Assembly (NCBI GenBank): GCA_024280215.1
Contig: JAJRQO010000007.1
Span: 99,371 to 163,370, forward strand
From: Candidatus Zixiibacteriota bacterium
GTDB lineage: Bacteria; Zixibacteria; MSB-5A5; GN15; FEB-12
Reading direction: 5' to 3'
Length of the DNA stretch: 64,000 nucleotides
Shown here piece by piece: positions 18,403 through 27,728 of this stretch; the stretch's first letter is position 1; the number at the start of each line of letters is the position of its first letter. Position numbers and translations under genes: made by a program. Under the pieces are notes generated by a model that was not told where the DNA came from, searched no databases, and saw nothing but the letters and a program-made list of their open reading frames with translations.

Positions 18403-19665
18403 TTAGCCAGCTATTCTTTTTATATCGGCTCCCAAGGTAGTTAACTTGTCCTCGATTTTATAATATCCACGGTCAACATGATAAATTCGGTTGATTTCAG
18501 AAATACCTTTTGCGGCAAGGCAAGTCAGAATAATCCCCGCACCTGCTCGGATATCTGAGGCCATAACTGAGGCACCATCGAGAGATTTTACCCCATTGAT
18601 GATTGCTTCATCGGAAGAAATATTAATATCAGCCCCTAAACGACGCATCTCCATGGTGTGAGAAAAACGGTCGCTGAAGACAGTTTCACGGATATATGAT
18701 GTTCCTGACGAGAGCGTAGTAACCGCCATAAGACAGGCTTGTAAATCGGTAGGGAAACCTGGGAATGGAAATGTTGTCATATTTATCGGTTTGGTTCGTT
18801 TGGGAGCTTTTAGCGAGAGACCATATTTTTGGTATTTTATTTCACAACCCATCTCGATTAGTTTATGATTGACCATTTCAAGATGCACAGGGTTAAAACC
18901 TGAAAGTTTGACCTCGCCACCAGTAATTGCGGCAGCCATCATAAATGTACCCGCTTGAAGTCGGTCACCCTGAACAGCATACTTAACTGCTTTTAATTCT
19001 TTGACTGGTTCGATGATGATATGTGGCGTTCCAGCTCCTTTAATTTTTGCACCAGCTTTATTGAGGAAATCGGCGACATCGACAATTTCAGGGTCGCAAG
19101 CAGCGTTGAAAATTTCGGTTTTACCTTTTGCAGTGACAGCACCATAGAGAATATTTTCTGTTCCCGTATGCGATGGTCGGTCAAAGTAAATTTTACCACC
19201 TGTTAGTTTTTTTGCTTCGGCGATGACATATCCTTTTTTTTCAGTGACTGTTGCCCCTAATTTTTGGAAGCCACCAATGATAAAATCAACAGGTCGAGAA
19301 CCTAAAACACAACCGCCAGGGAGCGAAATCTGTGCTTCACCCATCCGAACCAAAATTGGGCCGAGTACCAAAAATGATGCTCGCATTTGACGCATAAGTT
19401 CATATGGGGCGGTGTTTTGATGGATAAATGATGCATCGACAGTCATCACATGGGCATCTTCATCGTATGCTACTTTAGCACCGAGATACTCGAGTACTTT
19501 GATAGCCGTAAAAATATCACGAAGGGGTGGGACATTGGTAAGAGTCGTCTCACCTTTTTTAATCAAAAGAGTGGCAAATATTATTGGCAGGGCTGCGTTT
19601 TTGGCACCTTCGACTTTGAGTGACCCTTTGATTGTTTTTGAACCTCTTATCTGAAACTTATCCAT
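18403..19665 (-). CDS. murA: UDP-N-acetylglucosamine 1-carboxyvinyltransferase
   Basis: This enzyme transfers enolpyruvate from PEP to UDP-GlcNAc, the first committed step of peptidoglycan synthesis. The 420-aa protein has the expected Lys22-Asn23 in VEGAKNAALP and the catalytic, fosfomycin-reactive Cys119 in LPGGCVLGSRPVD. A frame extends upstream to 19686, but ATG 19665 is preceded by AAAAGGAATAG, a good ribosome site, and begins the conserved MDKFQIRGSK. It is a single gene with no close operon partner. Confidence 0.96.
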   Translation of the reverse strand: MDKFQIRGSKTIKGSLKVEGAKNAALPIIFATLLIKKGETTLTNVPPLRDIFTAIKVLEYLGAKVAYDEDAHVMTVDASFIHQNTAPYELMRQMRASFLVLGPILVRMGEAQISLPGGCVLGSRPVDFIIGGFQKLGATVTEKKGYVIAEAKKLTGGKIYFDRPSHTGTENILYGAVTAKGKTEIFNAACDPEIVDVADFLNKAGAKIKGAGTPHIIIEPVKELKAVKYAVQGDRLQAGTFMMAAAITGGEVKLSGFNPVHLEMVNHKLIEMGCEIKYQKYGLSLKAPKRTKPINMTTFPFPGFPTDLQACLMAVTTLSSGTSYIRETVFSDRFSHTMEMRRLGADINISSDEAIINGVKSLDGASVMASDIRAGAGIILTCLAAKGISEINRIYHVDRGYYKIEDKLTTLGADIKRIAG

Positions 19666-19886
19666 GCTATTCCTTTTACTTATCACACAATTAAAATTGC
19701 GAAAGAGTCTATTTTTTACGATTTTTACCTATAGGGTCTCTTCTTTAGACACCTGAAAGAGTAGTATCGATTAATAAAGTTTAAAAGGAAAGTTTTAATT
19801 CTGCAAGCGGAATAAAAAGCGGAATTATTGCTTCTATGACTAATCTTTTTGTTGATTTATGGTTATGAACTTTGTACTTATTTGTT

Positions 19887-20441
19887 ATGGCTCGAATAAA
19901 ACAACCACCACCCGGAAGATTGATTGTTTCAATCATTTATTCCTCTATGGATGCACTCTCTGATTGTCTCAATGTCCTTGAACGAAAATTTGGAAAAATC
20001 CAATACGAAACCCTTGAAGTAGAATGCGAACAGTCACCTCTTTATGCCGAGGAGATGGGCGACAAATTGTCACGACGGTACTTTTCATTTGAAAAAGATA
20101 TTTCCCGTGATGGGCTGACAGCTGCGAAGGCATCCTGCTACAAAATCGAAGCACAGTTTTCCGACAATGTCGATAATTATCATTTTCGTACCGTCAATAT
20201 CGACCCAGGACTTTTGACTCCATCGACATTGGTGATGGCATCACACAAAGAGGAATCGCATAAGATATATTTGCGAGACGGTGTCTATGGTGAGATTGTA
20301 ATGATATATGCACATGGTGGGTTCTGTCGTTTGCCTTGGACAAAATCGGATTATTGCGATGAAGAGACGATTGCCTTTTTGGATAGAGTCAAAGCGACCT
20401 TTGAAGAACCAAAGTCCGAGCAGGAGATGATGAACTTTTAG
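19887..20441 (+). CDS. DUF4416 family protein
   Basis: A 184-aa cytosolic protein resembling DUF4416: it starts with a Pro-rich segment (ARIKQPPPGRLIVSIIYSS), and its middle has RRYFSFEKDISRDGL, NIDPGLLTPSTLVMAS and GVYGEIVMIYAHGGFCRLPWTKSDY, which I associate with that family. The function is unknown; such genes are often found in deep-branching bacteria. A TTG at 19872 would add five residues, but ATG 19887 fits the family start. Confidence 0.75.
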   Translation: MARIKQPPPGRLIVSIIYSSMDALSDCLNVLERKFGKIQYETLEVECEQSPLYAEEMGDKLSRRYFSFEKDISRDGLTAAKASCYKIEAQFSDNVDNYHFRTVNIDPGLLTPSTLVMASHKEESHKIYLRDGVYGEIVMIYAHGGFCRLPWTKSDYCDEETIAFLDRVKATFEEPKSEQEMMNF

Positions 20442-20505
20442 GTTTTAAAAAGGGGAGTATGATTTTAAGTATAGTTTGTAATTATTATATGATATTTTTC
20501 GTAAT

Positions 20506-20523
20506 GGCGTTACATGTAACGCC
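20506..20523. repeat. REP palindrome, left of the RAYT gene
   Basis: Perfect GGCGTTACATGTAACGCC. Similarity with the other RAYT-linked copies extends on both sides (CGTAAT before; TCTACAAAGAATAAATTCTC after). Confidence 0.9.
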
Positions 20524-20558
20524 TCTACAAAGAATAAATTCTCAGAAAGAGTGATTAT

Positions 20559-21140
20559 TTGTTTTTACACAAATCAATCAGATTAAAAGATTATAATTAC
20601 ACAAGCGGTGGTGGGTATTTCATAACAATTTGTACACAGAATCGTGAAAAATTGTTTGGTGATATTATAGACGAAGAAATGCTATTGAATGATGTTGGAA
20701 AAATAACACAAAAATATTTAGTAGAAATTTCATCACATTTTATAAATATAGTAATTGATGAATATATTATTATGCCAAACCATATACATAGCATAATCAT
20801 ATTACAAAAAACAGACTCTCGTAGTGGCGTTACATGTAACGCCTCTACAAAGAAGAATAAATATTCTCAAATTTCACCTAAGCCTGGGTCATTGTCAGCA
20901 GCTATTCGTTCGTATAAGTCAGCAGTTACAAGATGGTGCAATATGAATAATCATATAAATTTCAAATGGCAACGGGGATACTACGACCATGTAATCAGAA
21001 ATGAAATCGAGTTATCGCATATTCGTGAGTACATCCAAAACAATCCACTCAAATGGCATCTTGATATTGAGAATAAAGAAATCAATCAGAAGATAGAATC
21101 GTTAAAATATTATCAAAATATTTATGAAAATAATTTGTAG
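20559..21140 (+). CDS. REP-associated tyrosine transposase (RAYT, Y1_Tnp)
   Basis: A 193-aa single-strand HUH endonuclease that cuts and joins REP palindromes. The start motif YNYTSGGGYFITICTQNRE, the HUH pair H75-I-H77 in MPNHIHSIII, and candidate catalytic tyrosines Y141/Y142 in WQRGYYDHVIR are typical. It starts at TTG 20559; no in-frame ATG precedes the conserved domain. It is flanked by two GGCGTTACATGTAACGCC palindromes, and a third copy (20826-20843) lies in frame inside the gene, encoding SGVTCNAS in the linker between the HUH and tyrosine motifs. The reading frame is intact. Confidence 0.93.
   Translation: MFLHKSIRLKDYNYTSGGGYFITICTQNREKLFGDIIDEEMLLNDVGKITQKYLVEISSHFINIVIDEYIIMPNHIHSIIILQKTDSRSGVTCNASTKKNKYSQISPKPGSLSAAIRSYKSAVTRWCNMNNHINFKWQRGYYDHVIRNEIELSHIREYIQNNPLKWHLDIENKEINQKIESLKYYQNIYENNL
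20826..20843. repeat. REP palindrome inside the RAYT coding sequence
   Basis: The same 18-bp palindrome with the same extended flanks (TCTACAAAGAAGAATAAAT) as the copy at 20506. It is inserted in frame after residue Q-K-T-D-S-R. Confidence 0.9.
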
Positions 21141-21163
21141 GGAAATAATTGTAACCTCGTAAT

Positions 21164-21181
21164 GGCGTTACATGTAACGCC
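21164..21181. repeat. REP palindrome, right of the RAYT gene
   Basis: Third perfect GGCGTTACATGTAACGCC copy at this locus, 24 bp after the RAYT stop. It again has CGTAAT before it and TCTACA after it. Confidence 0.9.
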
Positions 21182-21201
21182 TCTACAGAAAAGAATAATC
21201 A

Positions 21202-21723
21202 TCAATCTTTCAACTTCGCATATATATAATGGTCGTACATGATCTCATTGACACAAAAATGATTTCTGAGTAGTCCTTCACGTTCATAGCCAGCTTTTTC
21301 CAATACTTTCCATGAACCAATATTGTCAGGTCTGACGTAGGCAAAAACTCTTGCCAAATCCAGAGTATCTAAAGAATAGGTTGTTATCAATTCAATTGCT
21401 TCAAACATAATTCCTTGACCCCAAAACGGTTTTGCGACCCAGTAACCAAGTTCGGCTCGTTTGTGGGTCAGATTGATAGAATTGAGACCTATCATACCAA
21501 TCAGTTCATTGGTCGCATTATGTATAATTCCGCAATGGAGTGATGAGTTCGAACTCAGGTCGTCGATACACATTGTGACAAAATCGACCGCATCACGGAG
21601 CGTATACGGATGAGGTATGAAAGTAAATTTAGATATTTCAATATCGGCACAATATTTTGCAATAGCCTCAGTGTCGTCGAGGGTTGGGTGTCGTAGAGTT
21701 ATTTGTTGTCCGATTAAGTTCAT
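21202..21723 (-). CDS. GNAT-family N-acetyltransferase (RimJ/RimL type)
   Basis: This 173-aa acetyl-CoA-dependent transferase shows the RimL-like layout: GQQITLRHPTLDDTEAIAKY at the start, LIGMIGLNSI, RAELGYWVAKPFWGQGIMFEAIELI (the Q/RxxGxG/A acetyl-CoA motif as WGQGIM) and ARVFAYVRPDNIGSWKVLEKAGYEREGLLR. The natural substrate is unknown; it may be a ribosomal protein N-terminus or a small molecule. Its ATG overlaps the end of the upstream 276-aa gene by 4 bp, so the two are probably co-transcribed. Confidence 0.88.
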   Translation of the reverse strand: MNLIGQQITLRHPTLDDTEAIAKYCADIEISKFTFIPHPYTLRDAVDFVTMCIDDLSSNSSLHCGIIHNATNELIGMIGLNSINLTHKRAELGYWVAKPFWGQGIMFEAIELITTYSLDTLDLARVFAYVRPDNIGSWKVLEKAGYEREGLLRNHFCVNEIMYDHYIYAKLKD

Positions 21724-22550
21724 GGTTCTACAATGTTAAAATGTTTTTTGGCTAATTCCCAAATATTAATTGGTTCAATGTTTATTGAGTCAGTAATTTT
21801 CCCCGATTGTCTAACATCTTGATTAGTTGATAAGTTAATTAAATGATAATATTTATTTTCTTGAAAAATTTGAAAATTATCATTTCGTATATTACTCAAA
21901 TCAAATGTAATTTTTTTAATAGTTTCATTAAATGAAATAGCTGACCATTCTTCAAGGTGAGAATAGAATCTTTGAAAGGAAGAGTCATTGAGTTGTTTAT
22001 AAAATGAAAAGCTATCCCACACATCACCACCGTCTGCTTCACGACTTTCTAAATAAATCAAATAAGAACTGTCAGGAAAAATAGAAACAAATTTAACCCA
22101 AGAATAACCATTTATTGGAAAAGAAGAAATAAAAGTGATAGAATCATCATTAACCCTTTCCCACATAGTCAGAATACTGCGAGCTGTTTCCCAATCAGAT
22201 ATTTCTCTTCCAGCATAAAATTCTTTATTGTATAACTTGTTATCAAAATTGTTAGAAATTCCATGATGTTGGATTACACCATTTTGCAGACTATCAGGAG
22301 AATTCAAATTAAACCAAACAAAATCATCATTAAAATTCCAAACGATACTATCTCTCTTATATATATTTTGGGTAAATCTCCAATCTGCGATTTTTGAATG
22401 ATCTAACATAGGAGGACTAGATTTTTCTGTAATCAATAATGAAAACTGTAGATTTTTCAAATCATCCCGATGAATTGTCTGGCTTGAGATATGTGCAGTA
22501 AATATAAAAAGTATGGTTATAATCAGGGTAGTTTTAACAGAAAGTTTCAT
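21720..22550 (-). CDS. Secreted hypothetical protein
   Basis: A 276-aa protein with a clear signal peptide (MKLSVKTTLIITILFIFTAHISS-QT). The remainder is rich in aromatic residues and Asn/Asp with strand-like segments (WNFNDDFVWFNLNSPDS, SYLIYLESREADGGDVWDSFSFYK), suggesting a periplasmic or surface beta-rich protein. I recognise no domain. It precedes and overlaps the GNAT gene. A ribosome site, GGAGGAAATATG, is visible at 22550 on the minus strand. Confidence 0.65.
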   Translation of the reverse strand: MKLSVKTTLIITILFIFTAHISSQTIHRDDLKNLQFSLLITEKSSPPMLDHSKIADWRFTQNIYKRDSIVWNFNDDFVWFNLNSPDSLQNGVIQHHGISNNFDNKLYNKEFYAGREISDWETARSILTMWERVNDDSITFISSFPINGYSWVKFVSIFPDSSYLIYLESREADGGDVWDSFSFYKQLNDSSFQRFYSHLEEWSAISFNETIKKITFDLSNIRNDNFQIFQENKYYHLINLSTNQDVRQSGKITDSINIEPINIWELAKKHFNIVEP

Positions 22551-22621
22551 ATTTCCTCCAATTTTTAATATAAGCTAATATACTCTATAATTATTATACA
22601 AACAAGCCTTAAAAGTCGAGA

Positions 22622-22670
22622 TTGACTTACACCCTTTGTCTAAGTATATTCGCTATACTATTGAAGGAGT
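22622..22670 (+). promoter_or_regulatory. Sigma-70-type promoter and ribosome site of hutU
   Basis: TTGACT (22622-22627), a 17-bp spacer and TATATT (22645-22650), followed by AAGGAGT (22664-22670), 6 bp before ATG 22677. No operator is evident. Confidence 0.75.
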
Positions 22671-22676
22671 AATTAA

Positions 22677-24329
22677 ATGAAATCAAAAAATATAAAAGCA
22701 GCAACTGGTCTCAAACTGTCGTGTAAAGGCTGGCATCAGGAAGCCGCTCTCAGAATGCTAAATAATAATCTCGATGTCGAGGTTGCCGAAGATCCTGACA
22801 ATCTTATCGTCTATGGCGGTACAGGTAAAGCAGCCCGCAACTGGGATTGTTATAATGGAATAGTCAAATCACTCAAGTCTCTGAAAAATGATGAGACACT
22901 ACTTGTCCAATCAGGTAAACCGGTCGGAATTTTTCAGACTCATGAACATTCCCCTCGGGTCATAATTGCTAATTCGCATTTAGTGCCAAACTGGGCAACA
23001 TGGGATAAATTCCGTCAGCTTGATAAGCTCGGTCTCATAATGTATGGTCAGATGACAGCGGGAAGCTGGATTTATATTGGAGCTCAGGGGATTATCCAAG
23101 GTACTTACGAAACATTTGCCGCTGCCGCATCGCAACATTTCAAAGGCTCGCTTGCGGGCAAATGGATTCTAACTGGTGGCATGGGCGGTATGGGGGGGGC
23201 TCAACCACTTGCTGCGACAATGGCGGGTGCATCGGTTATCTGTGTTGATGTCGACGAAAAGAAAATCAATCGACGGGTCAAACAAGGTTTCTGCGATGTC
23301 AAAGTCAAAGAACTTGACAAAGCTCTTAAACTGATAAAAGAACATACAAAATCAAAAGTGCCGATTTCAATTGGACTTGTTGGCAATTGTGCTGAAGTAT
23401 TTCCAGAAATTTTCCGCCGAGGAATTTTACCTGATATTGTCACCGACCAAACATCGGCTCATGATGAATTGCATGGCTATGTCCCCGAAGGACTGACCAT
23501 GATTGAAGCGAATAAACTTCGCAAAAAAGACCCAAAAGGGTATATCTCCCGTTCATTTGCGGCAATGCAAAAACATTGTGCGGCGATGGTGAAATTTCAC
23601 AAAGCGGGTTCGATTGTTTTTGATTACGGTAACAATCTTCGTGGTCAGGCAAAAGATGCGGGACTGGTCAATGCTTTTGACTATCCTGGTTTTGTCCCTG
23701 CCTATGTACGGCCACTTTTTTGTGAAGGTAAAGGTCCATTTCGTTGGGCGGCACTCTCTGGCGACCCAAAAGATATAGCGGTTACCGATAAACTGATTCT
23801 GGAACACTTTAAGAAAAATAAAATGCTGACAAACTGGATTAAACTTGCTCAGGAAAAAATCCCATTCCAAGGTCTTCCAGCACGAATATGCTGGCTTGGT
23901 TATGGCGAACGGGCAGAGTTTGCTGATATAATTAACAATTATGTTAAAAAGGGTAAAATCTCGGCACCGATAGTTATCGGTCGAGACCATCTTGACTGTG
24001 GCTCGGTGGCATCACCAAACCGTGAAACTGAATCAATGAAAGACGGCTCCGATGCAATCGCTGATTGGCCACTTTTAAATGGTATGCTCAACTGTGTTTC
24101 AGGGGCAAGCTGGGTGTCGATACATCATGGTGGTGGCGTTGGGATTGGAAACTCTATCCACGCTGGTATGGTTGTCGTTGCTGATGGAACCGATGAAATG
24201 GCGACGCGTTTGAATCGTGTCTTGACTAATGACCCAGGGACTGGTGTGATGCGTCATGCTGATGCGGGGTATCCAGAAGCGAAGAAATTTGCCAAGAAAA
24301 ATAAAATTAAACTTCCGATGGTAAAATAA
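22677..24329 (+). CDS. hutU: Urocanate hydratase
   Basis: This enzyme converts urocanate to imidazolonepropionate in histidine breakdown, using tightly bound NAD. The 550-aa length is normal. Signatures are [11 protein letters not shown] near the N-terminus, the NAD-binding [13 protein letters not shown] (about 163-176), the [16 protein letters not shown] segment and the active-site Cys441 in [18 protein letters not shown]. It has its own promoter. hutI lies downstream on the same strand but is separated by a glycosyltransferase gene; hutH is not in this window. Confidence 0.96.
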   Translation: MKSKNIKAATGLKLSCKGWHQEAALRMLNNNLDVEVAEDPDNLIVYGGTGKAARNWDCYNGIVKSLKSLKNDETLLVQSGKPVGIFQTHEHSPRVIIANSHLVPNWATWDKFRQLDKLGLIMYGQMTAGSWIYIGAQGIIQGTYETFAAAASQHFKGSLAGKWILTGGMGGMGGAQPLAATMAGASVICVDVDEKKINRRVKQGFCDVKVKELDKALKLIKEHTKSKVPISIGLVGNCAEVFPEIFRRGILPDIVTDQTSAHDELHGYVPEGLTMIEANKLRKKDPKGYISRSFAAMQKHCAAMVKFHKAGSIVFDYGNNLRGQAKDAGLVNAFDYPGFVPAYVRPLFCEGKGPFRWAALSGDPKDIAVTDKLILEHFKKNKMLTNWIKLAQEKIPFQGLPARICWLGYGERAEFADIINNYVKKGKISAPIVIGRDHLDCGSVASPNRETESMKDGSDAIADWPLLNGMLNCVSGASWVSIHHGGGVGIGNSIHAGMVVVADGTDEMATRLNRVLTNDPGTGVMRHADAGYPEAKKFAKKNKIKLPMVK

Positions 24330-24346
24330 GAGTAAGTGGTTAAAGC

Positions 24347-25777
24347 TTGAATTTACAATTAAATGAAAAAGAGTTAAACCCAAATGTAATTTTATGGTTT
24401 GTCATAGGTCTTTTTTTCGTTTTACACTTATATAATATTTCCTCCCCACCAAATGGGTATCACCAATGGCGTGAATCTGACACCGCTGCGATTTCATTAA
24501 ATTTCTATCAGGAAGATATGAATTTTTTGCACCCACGTGTTAATCAAAGAGGTGCTGGAACTGGCATTACTGGTTCGGAATTACCAATATATAATTATGC
24601 GGGAGCAATTCTCTATAAATTAGTTGGACCTTCGCATGCGGCACATCGTATGCTCACATTGCTGGCATCGTTGTTATCTATCTGGCTCCTATTTCAAATT
24701 ATTTTCTTTATGACAAAAAACAAAAATATAGCTGCTTACTCAGCATTTGCTTTGGCATTTTCACCTCTGTTTTTTTTCTATTCGTATAAAATCATGCCCG
24801 ATATTTGGATGTTAACATTTTTATTAGCCGCGGTTTATTTCCATCTAAGATATTTAGACAAACGCACCAAGAGTCATTTAGCTCTCTCGGCTCTGATGCT
24901 TGTTTTGTCAGCTACTATTAAGCCGTTGTCTCTTTCTATTTATTTTCTCTTTTTTATTTTGAGTTTAAAATCAAATGTTAAGAAATCAAAAACGTATCTT
25001 ACAACTCTGTTGTTTGTGGCGGTTACTTTTATTCCGACTTTAGGATGGTACCTGTATGCTCGTTCGGTAAATGAATTGTATCAAACCCCTGGGTTTTATA
25101 TGGGTGGTATGCTCACAACATTTTATAAATATCTTGCAACACCACAATTTTTTAAGAAACTCTTTTTGCAATGGCCGTTTGAGTTATGGGTTGGCTGGAT
25201 GCTTGTAATATTTTTTGTTATTGGGTTGTATCTACTTATCAAAGGAAAAAAGAATTACGGCATATTTTCTTGGATTTTTTCCTGTTATATGGTTTTTTCA
25301 ATCATCAGTTACCATTCATCGTCGCATGATTATTACACACTTATAATTCTCCCACCAATCGCAGCTATTACAGGTGTCGGTCTTCATAAAATAACACAGC
25401 TGAAATATGGGAATTATCTCTTTATTGCTTGGTTTCTTATAATTCCATTTGTAACATATTTTCGGTTAGAGCATCGACTTGAAAGCGAGCCTCGGTTTGA
25501 CAAAATACGTGAAGATGCCGCCAACGTAATCAAAGATAATGCATTAGTCATGGTGGAGGATGGCTCAACATCGATAAAGCTGTATAAATTAAATAAAATT
25601 GGATGGCCATTGCGTGGCACTATCAAATATGCTTATGTAAAGAAACTTATTGCCGAGGGTGGAGAGTATATCGTTTTAGAGAATGAAATTGAAAAATATG
25701 ATGATTCTCTAAAGTATTTATTTGATGAGAATTTTCAAACTATTGACAATCTTTATTGTTATACTATACGTAAATAA
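24347..25777 (+). CDS. Glycosyltransferase family 39-like membrane protein (ArnT/PMT type)
   Basis: A 476-aa integral membrane protein with about ten or more helices. Near the N-terminus WRESDTAAISLNFYQE carries the acidic dyad position typical of polyprenyl-phosphate-dependent GT-C enzymes of the PMT_2/ArnT group. YHSSSHDYYTLIILPPIAAITG lies in the C-terminal half, and a small soluble domain ends the protein. It would transfer a sugar from a lipid carrier to lipid A, a glycan or a protein outside the inner membrane. The start is TTG 24347, 17 bp after hutU, with only a weak ribosome site. Its place between hutU and hutI is unusual. Confidence 0.8.
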   Translation: MNLQLNEKELNPNVILWFVIGLFFVLHLYNISSPPNGYHQWRESDTAAISLNFYQEDMNFLHPRVNQRGAGTGITGSELPIYNYAGAILYKLVGPSHAAHRMLTLLASLLSIWLLFQIIFFMTKNKNIAAYSAFALAFSPLFFFYSYKIMPDIWMLTFLLAAVYFHLRYLDKRTKSHLALSALMLVLSATIKPLSLSIYFLFFILSLKSNVKKSKTYLTTLLFVAVTFIPTLGWYLYARSVNELYQTPGFYMGGMLTTFYKYLATPQFFKKLFLQWPFELWVGWMLVIFFVIGLYLLIKGKKNYGIFSWIFSCYMVFSIISYHSSSHDYYTLIILPPIAAITGVGLHKITQLKYGNYLFIAWFLIIPFVTYFRLEHRLESEPRFDKIREDAANVIKDNALVMVEDGSTSIKLYKLNKIGWPLRGTIKYAYVKKLIAEGGEYIVLENEIEKYDDSLKYLFDENFQTIDNLYCYTIRK

Positions 25778-25850
25778 TTGATTGTATTTCTCTGACATTC
25801 AATTTATATTTTATACTTAATAGAAACATCTTACACTTGATTTGGATAGA

Positions 25851-27119
25851 ATGAATAAAGAAAAAAAAGCAACTCTCATAATTAAAAATATTGGACAACT
25901 TATCACTATGTCTGGACCTGCTCCACGTATCGGTGAACAGATGTCGGATTTAGGACTTATTGAAAATGGTGGCATCGCCGTAGCTGGAGAAGAAATTCTT
26001 TATGTTGGCAAATCAGAAAAAATTGAAGGACAAGCAGAGCTTGCCGAAGGATGTCGTGTCATTGATGCCAAAGGTATGGTTGTCACACCAGGTTTGATCG
26101 ATCCACATACTCATCCCGTTTTTTCAAAAACTCGTGAAAAAGAATTCGAGATGCGTACACAAGGCAAAACCTATATGGAAATTGCTGAGTCGGGAGGAGG
26201 AATCCGTTCGTCGGTTCGTGACCTTCGTGAAACCGAATATGTCACTCTCAAAGAAAAAACCAAAGAACGCTTAGACCGTTTTCTTTCTTATGGAGTTACA
26301 ACGCTTGAGGCAAAATCAGGTTATGGGCTTTCGCTTGAGTCGGAAATTAAGCAACTTAAAATTATTAATGAACTGAATGAAACACATATCTTAGATTTGA
26401 TACCGACATTTTTAGGAGCTCACGAAGTTCCAGATGAATATCGCTCTGACCGTGAAACGTATATTGATATTATTATAAATGAAATGATTCCAGCGGTAGT
26501 CAAAGATAATCTTGCCGAGTTTTGTGACATTTTCACTGAAGATGGTGTTTTTACTATTGAAGAATCTCGGAAAATTATGCAAGCTGCCAAGGATGCAGGT
26601 CTCAAACTAAAATTTCATGCTGATGAACTCAAATCAACAGGTGGGGGAGAACTTGCCGCAGAGCTTGGTTCTATTTCTGCTGACCATTTGGTCTATATCT
26701 CAAATGATGGTATTAAGGCGATGGCAAAATCTGGGACGGTTGCAGTTCTATTACCGGGGACGACATTTTCACTTTCTGGCAAACAGTACGCTCCTGCTCG
26801 GAAAATGATTGATGAGGGAGTTATTGTGGCTCTTTCAACTGATTGTAATCCAGGCTCCAGTTATTCAGAATCACTTCCGATTATAATCTCGCTTGCCGCT
26901 CTTCAAATGAAATTAACAGCTGCCGAAGCAATTACAGCCGTGACTGTCAATGCTGCTGCAGCGGTAGATAGAGTTGGAAAAATCGGACAATTATGCGAAG
27001 GTATGCAAGCCGATATAACTGTCTGGAATATGGCTGATTACCGTGAACTGCCGTATCATTATGGAGTTAACCTTGTTTCACAGGTCATCAAAAAAGGAAA
27101 GCTCGCTTTTGGGAAATAA
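25851..27119 (+). CDS. hutI: Imidazolonepropionase
   Basis: This enzyme hydrolyses imidazolone-5-propionate to N-formimino-glutamate, the third step of histidine breakdown. The 422-aa amidohydrolase has GLIDPHTHPVF (metal HxH), a conserved FLGAHEVPDEYR, the metal-site FHADEL and the late catalytic-Asp region ALSTDCNPGSSYSESLP. A TTG at 25842 would add three residues, but ATG 25851 is the natural start; the ribosome site is weak. The following lipoprotein gene starts 41 bp later on the same strand. Confidence 0.95.
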   Translation: MNKEKKATLIIKNIGQLITMSGPAPRIGEQMSDLGLIENGGIAVAGEEILYVGKSEKIEGQAELAEGCRVIDAKGMVVTPGLIDPHTHPVFSKTREKEFEMRTQGKTYMEIAESGGGIRSSVRDLRETEYVTLKEKTKERLDRFLSYGVTTLEAKSGYGLSLESEIKQLKIINELNETHILDLIPTFLGAHEVPDEYRSDRETYIDIIINEMIPAVVKDNLAEFCDIFTEDGVFTIEESRKIMQAAKDAGLKLKFHADELKSTGGGELAAELGSISADHLVYISNDGIKAMAKSGTVAVLLPGTTFSLSGKQYAPARKMIDEGVIVALSTDCNPGSSYSESLPIIISLAALQMKLTAAEAITAVTVNAAAAVDRVGKIGQLCEGMQADITVWNMADYRELPYHYGVNLVSQVIKKGKLAFGK

Positions 27120-27159
27120 CCATTTTGGAACGTCTGGTACTCTCAATCGTAGAACTATT

Positions 27160-27645
27160 ATGACTCTGAAATCAATCTTCATAGCTTTATTGCTTTTTTC
27201 TGTTATGGGATGTTCTGTTTATACCTTTAACCCAAGAGGGAAATCAACTCTTAGTTCTATTTCGATTCTCTTGTTTGAAAACACTACTGGGCAATATGGT
27301 CTTGAAGATAAAATGACAGAACTGGTTATTGATGCGTTTATTGATGATGGCTCTATCAAAGTCGTCCCAGAGTCCAATGCCGAAGCTCTTGTTTCGGGTA
27401 AGTTGATAAAATATATTCGTCAACCATACGAATATGATGAAACTGATATAGTTCAAAGTTATAAAATCACTATGACTTTTGAAATTAAGCTCATCAATAC
27501 TGCTGATAATTCTGAAATTTGGGTAAACACATTCAGCCAGTTTGGTGTCTTTATTATTGATGAAGAGGTTGATGAAGATGGTGAAGAGCGAGCAATTGTC
27601 AAATTGGTCGATGATATAATCAATAAGACTACAAAAAGTTGGTAA
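27160..27645 (+). CDS. lptE: LptE-like LPS-assembly lipoprotein
   Basis: A 161-aa lipoprotein. The signal ends in the lipobox VMGC, and the mature part YTFNPRGKSTLSSISILLFENTTGQYGLEDKMTELVIDAFI fits the LptE family of FCB-type bacteria, which plugs the LptD barrel and helps place LPS in the outer membrane. The frame is open from 27043 inside hutI, but ATG 27160 gives the signal peptide, so that start is chosen. It is followed by a PorV-like barrel gene, consistent with an outer-membrane function. Confidence 0.8.
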   Translation: MTLKSIFIALLLFSVMGCSVYTFNPRGKSTLSSISILLFENTTGQYGLEDKMTELVIDAFIDDGSIKVVPESNAEALVSGKLIKYIRQPYEYDETDIVQSYKITMTFEIKLINTADNSEIWVNTFSQFGVFIIDEEVDEDGEERAIVKLVDDIINKTTKSW

Positions 27646-27728
27646 ATTTTCTTGTACGTTCTGCCGTTATAAAAGATTGACAGTCAAATTGTTTCCAAGT
27701 ATGTTCTGTTTAAATAAAAGGATAATAG

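Noticed and set aside
27043..27159. Upstream extension of the LptE-like protein
   Set aside because: It overlaps the hutI 3' end and would bury the signal peptide; ATG 27160 gives a proper lipoprotein signal.
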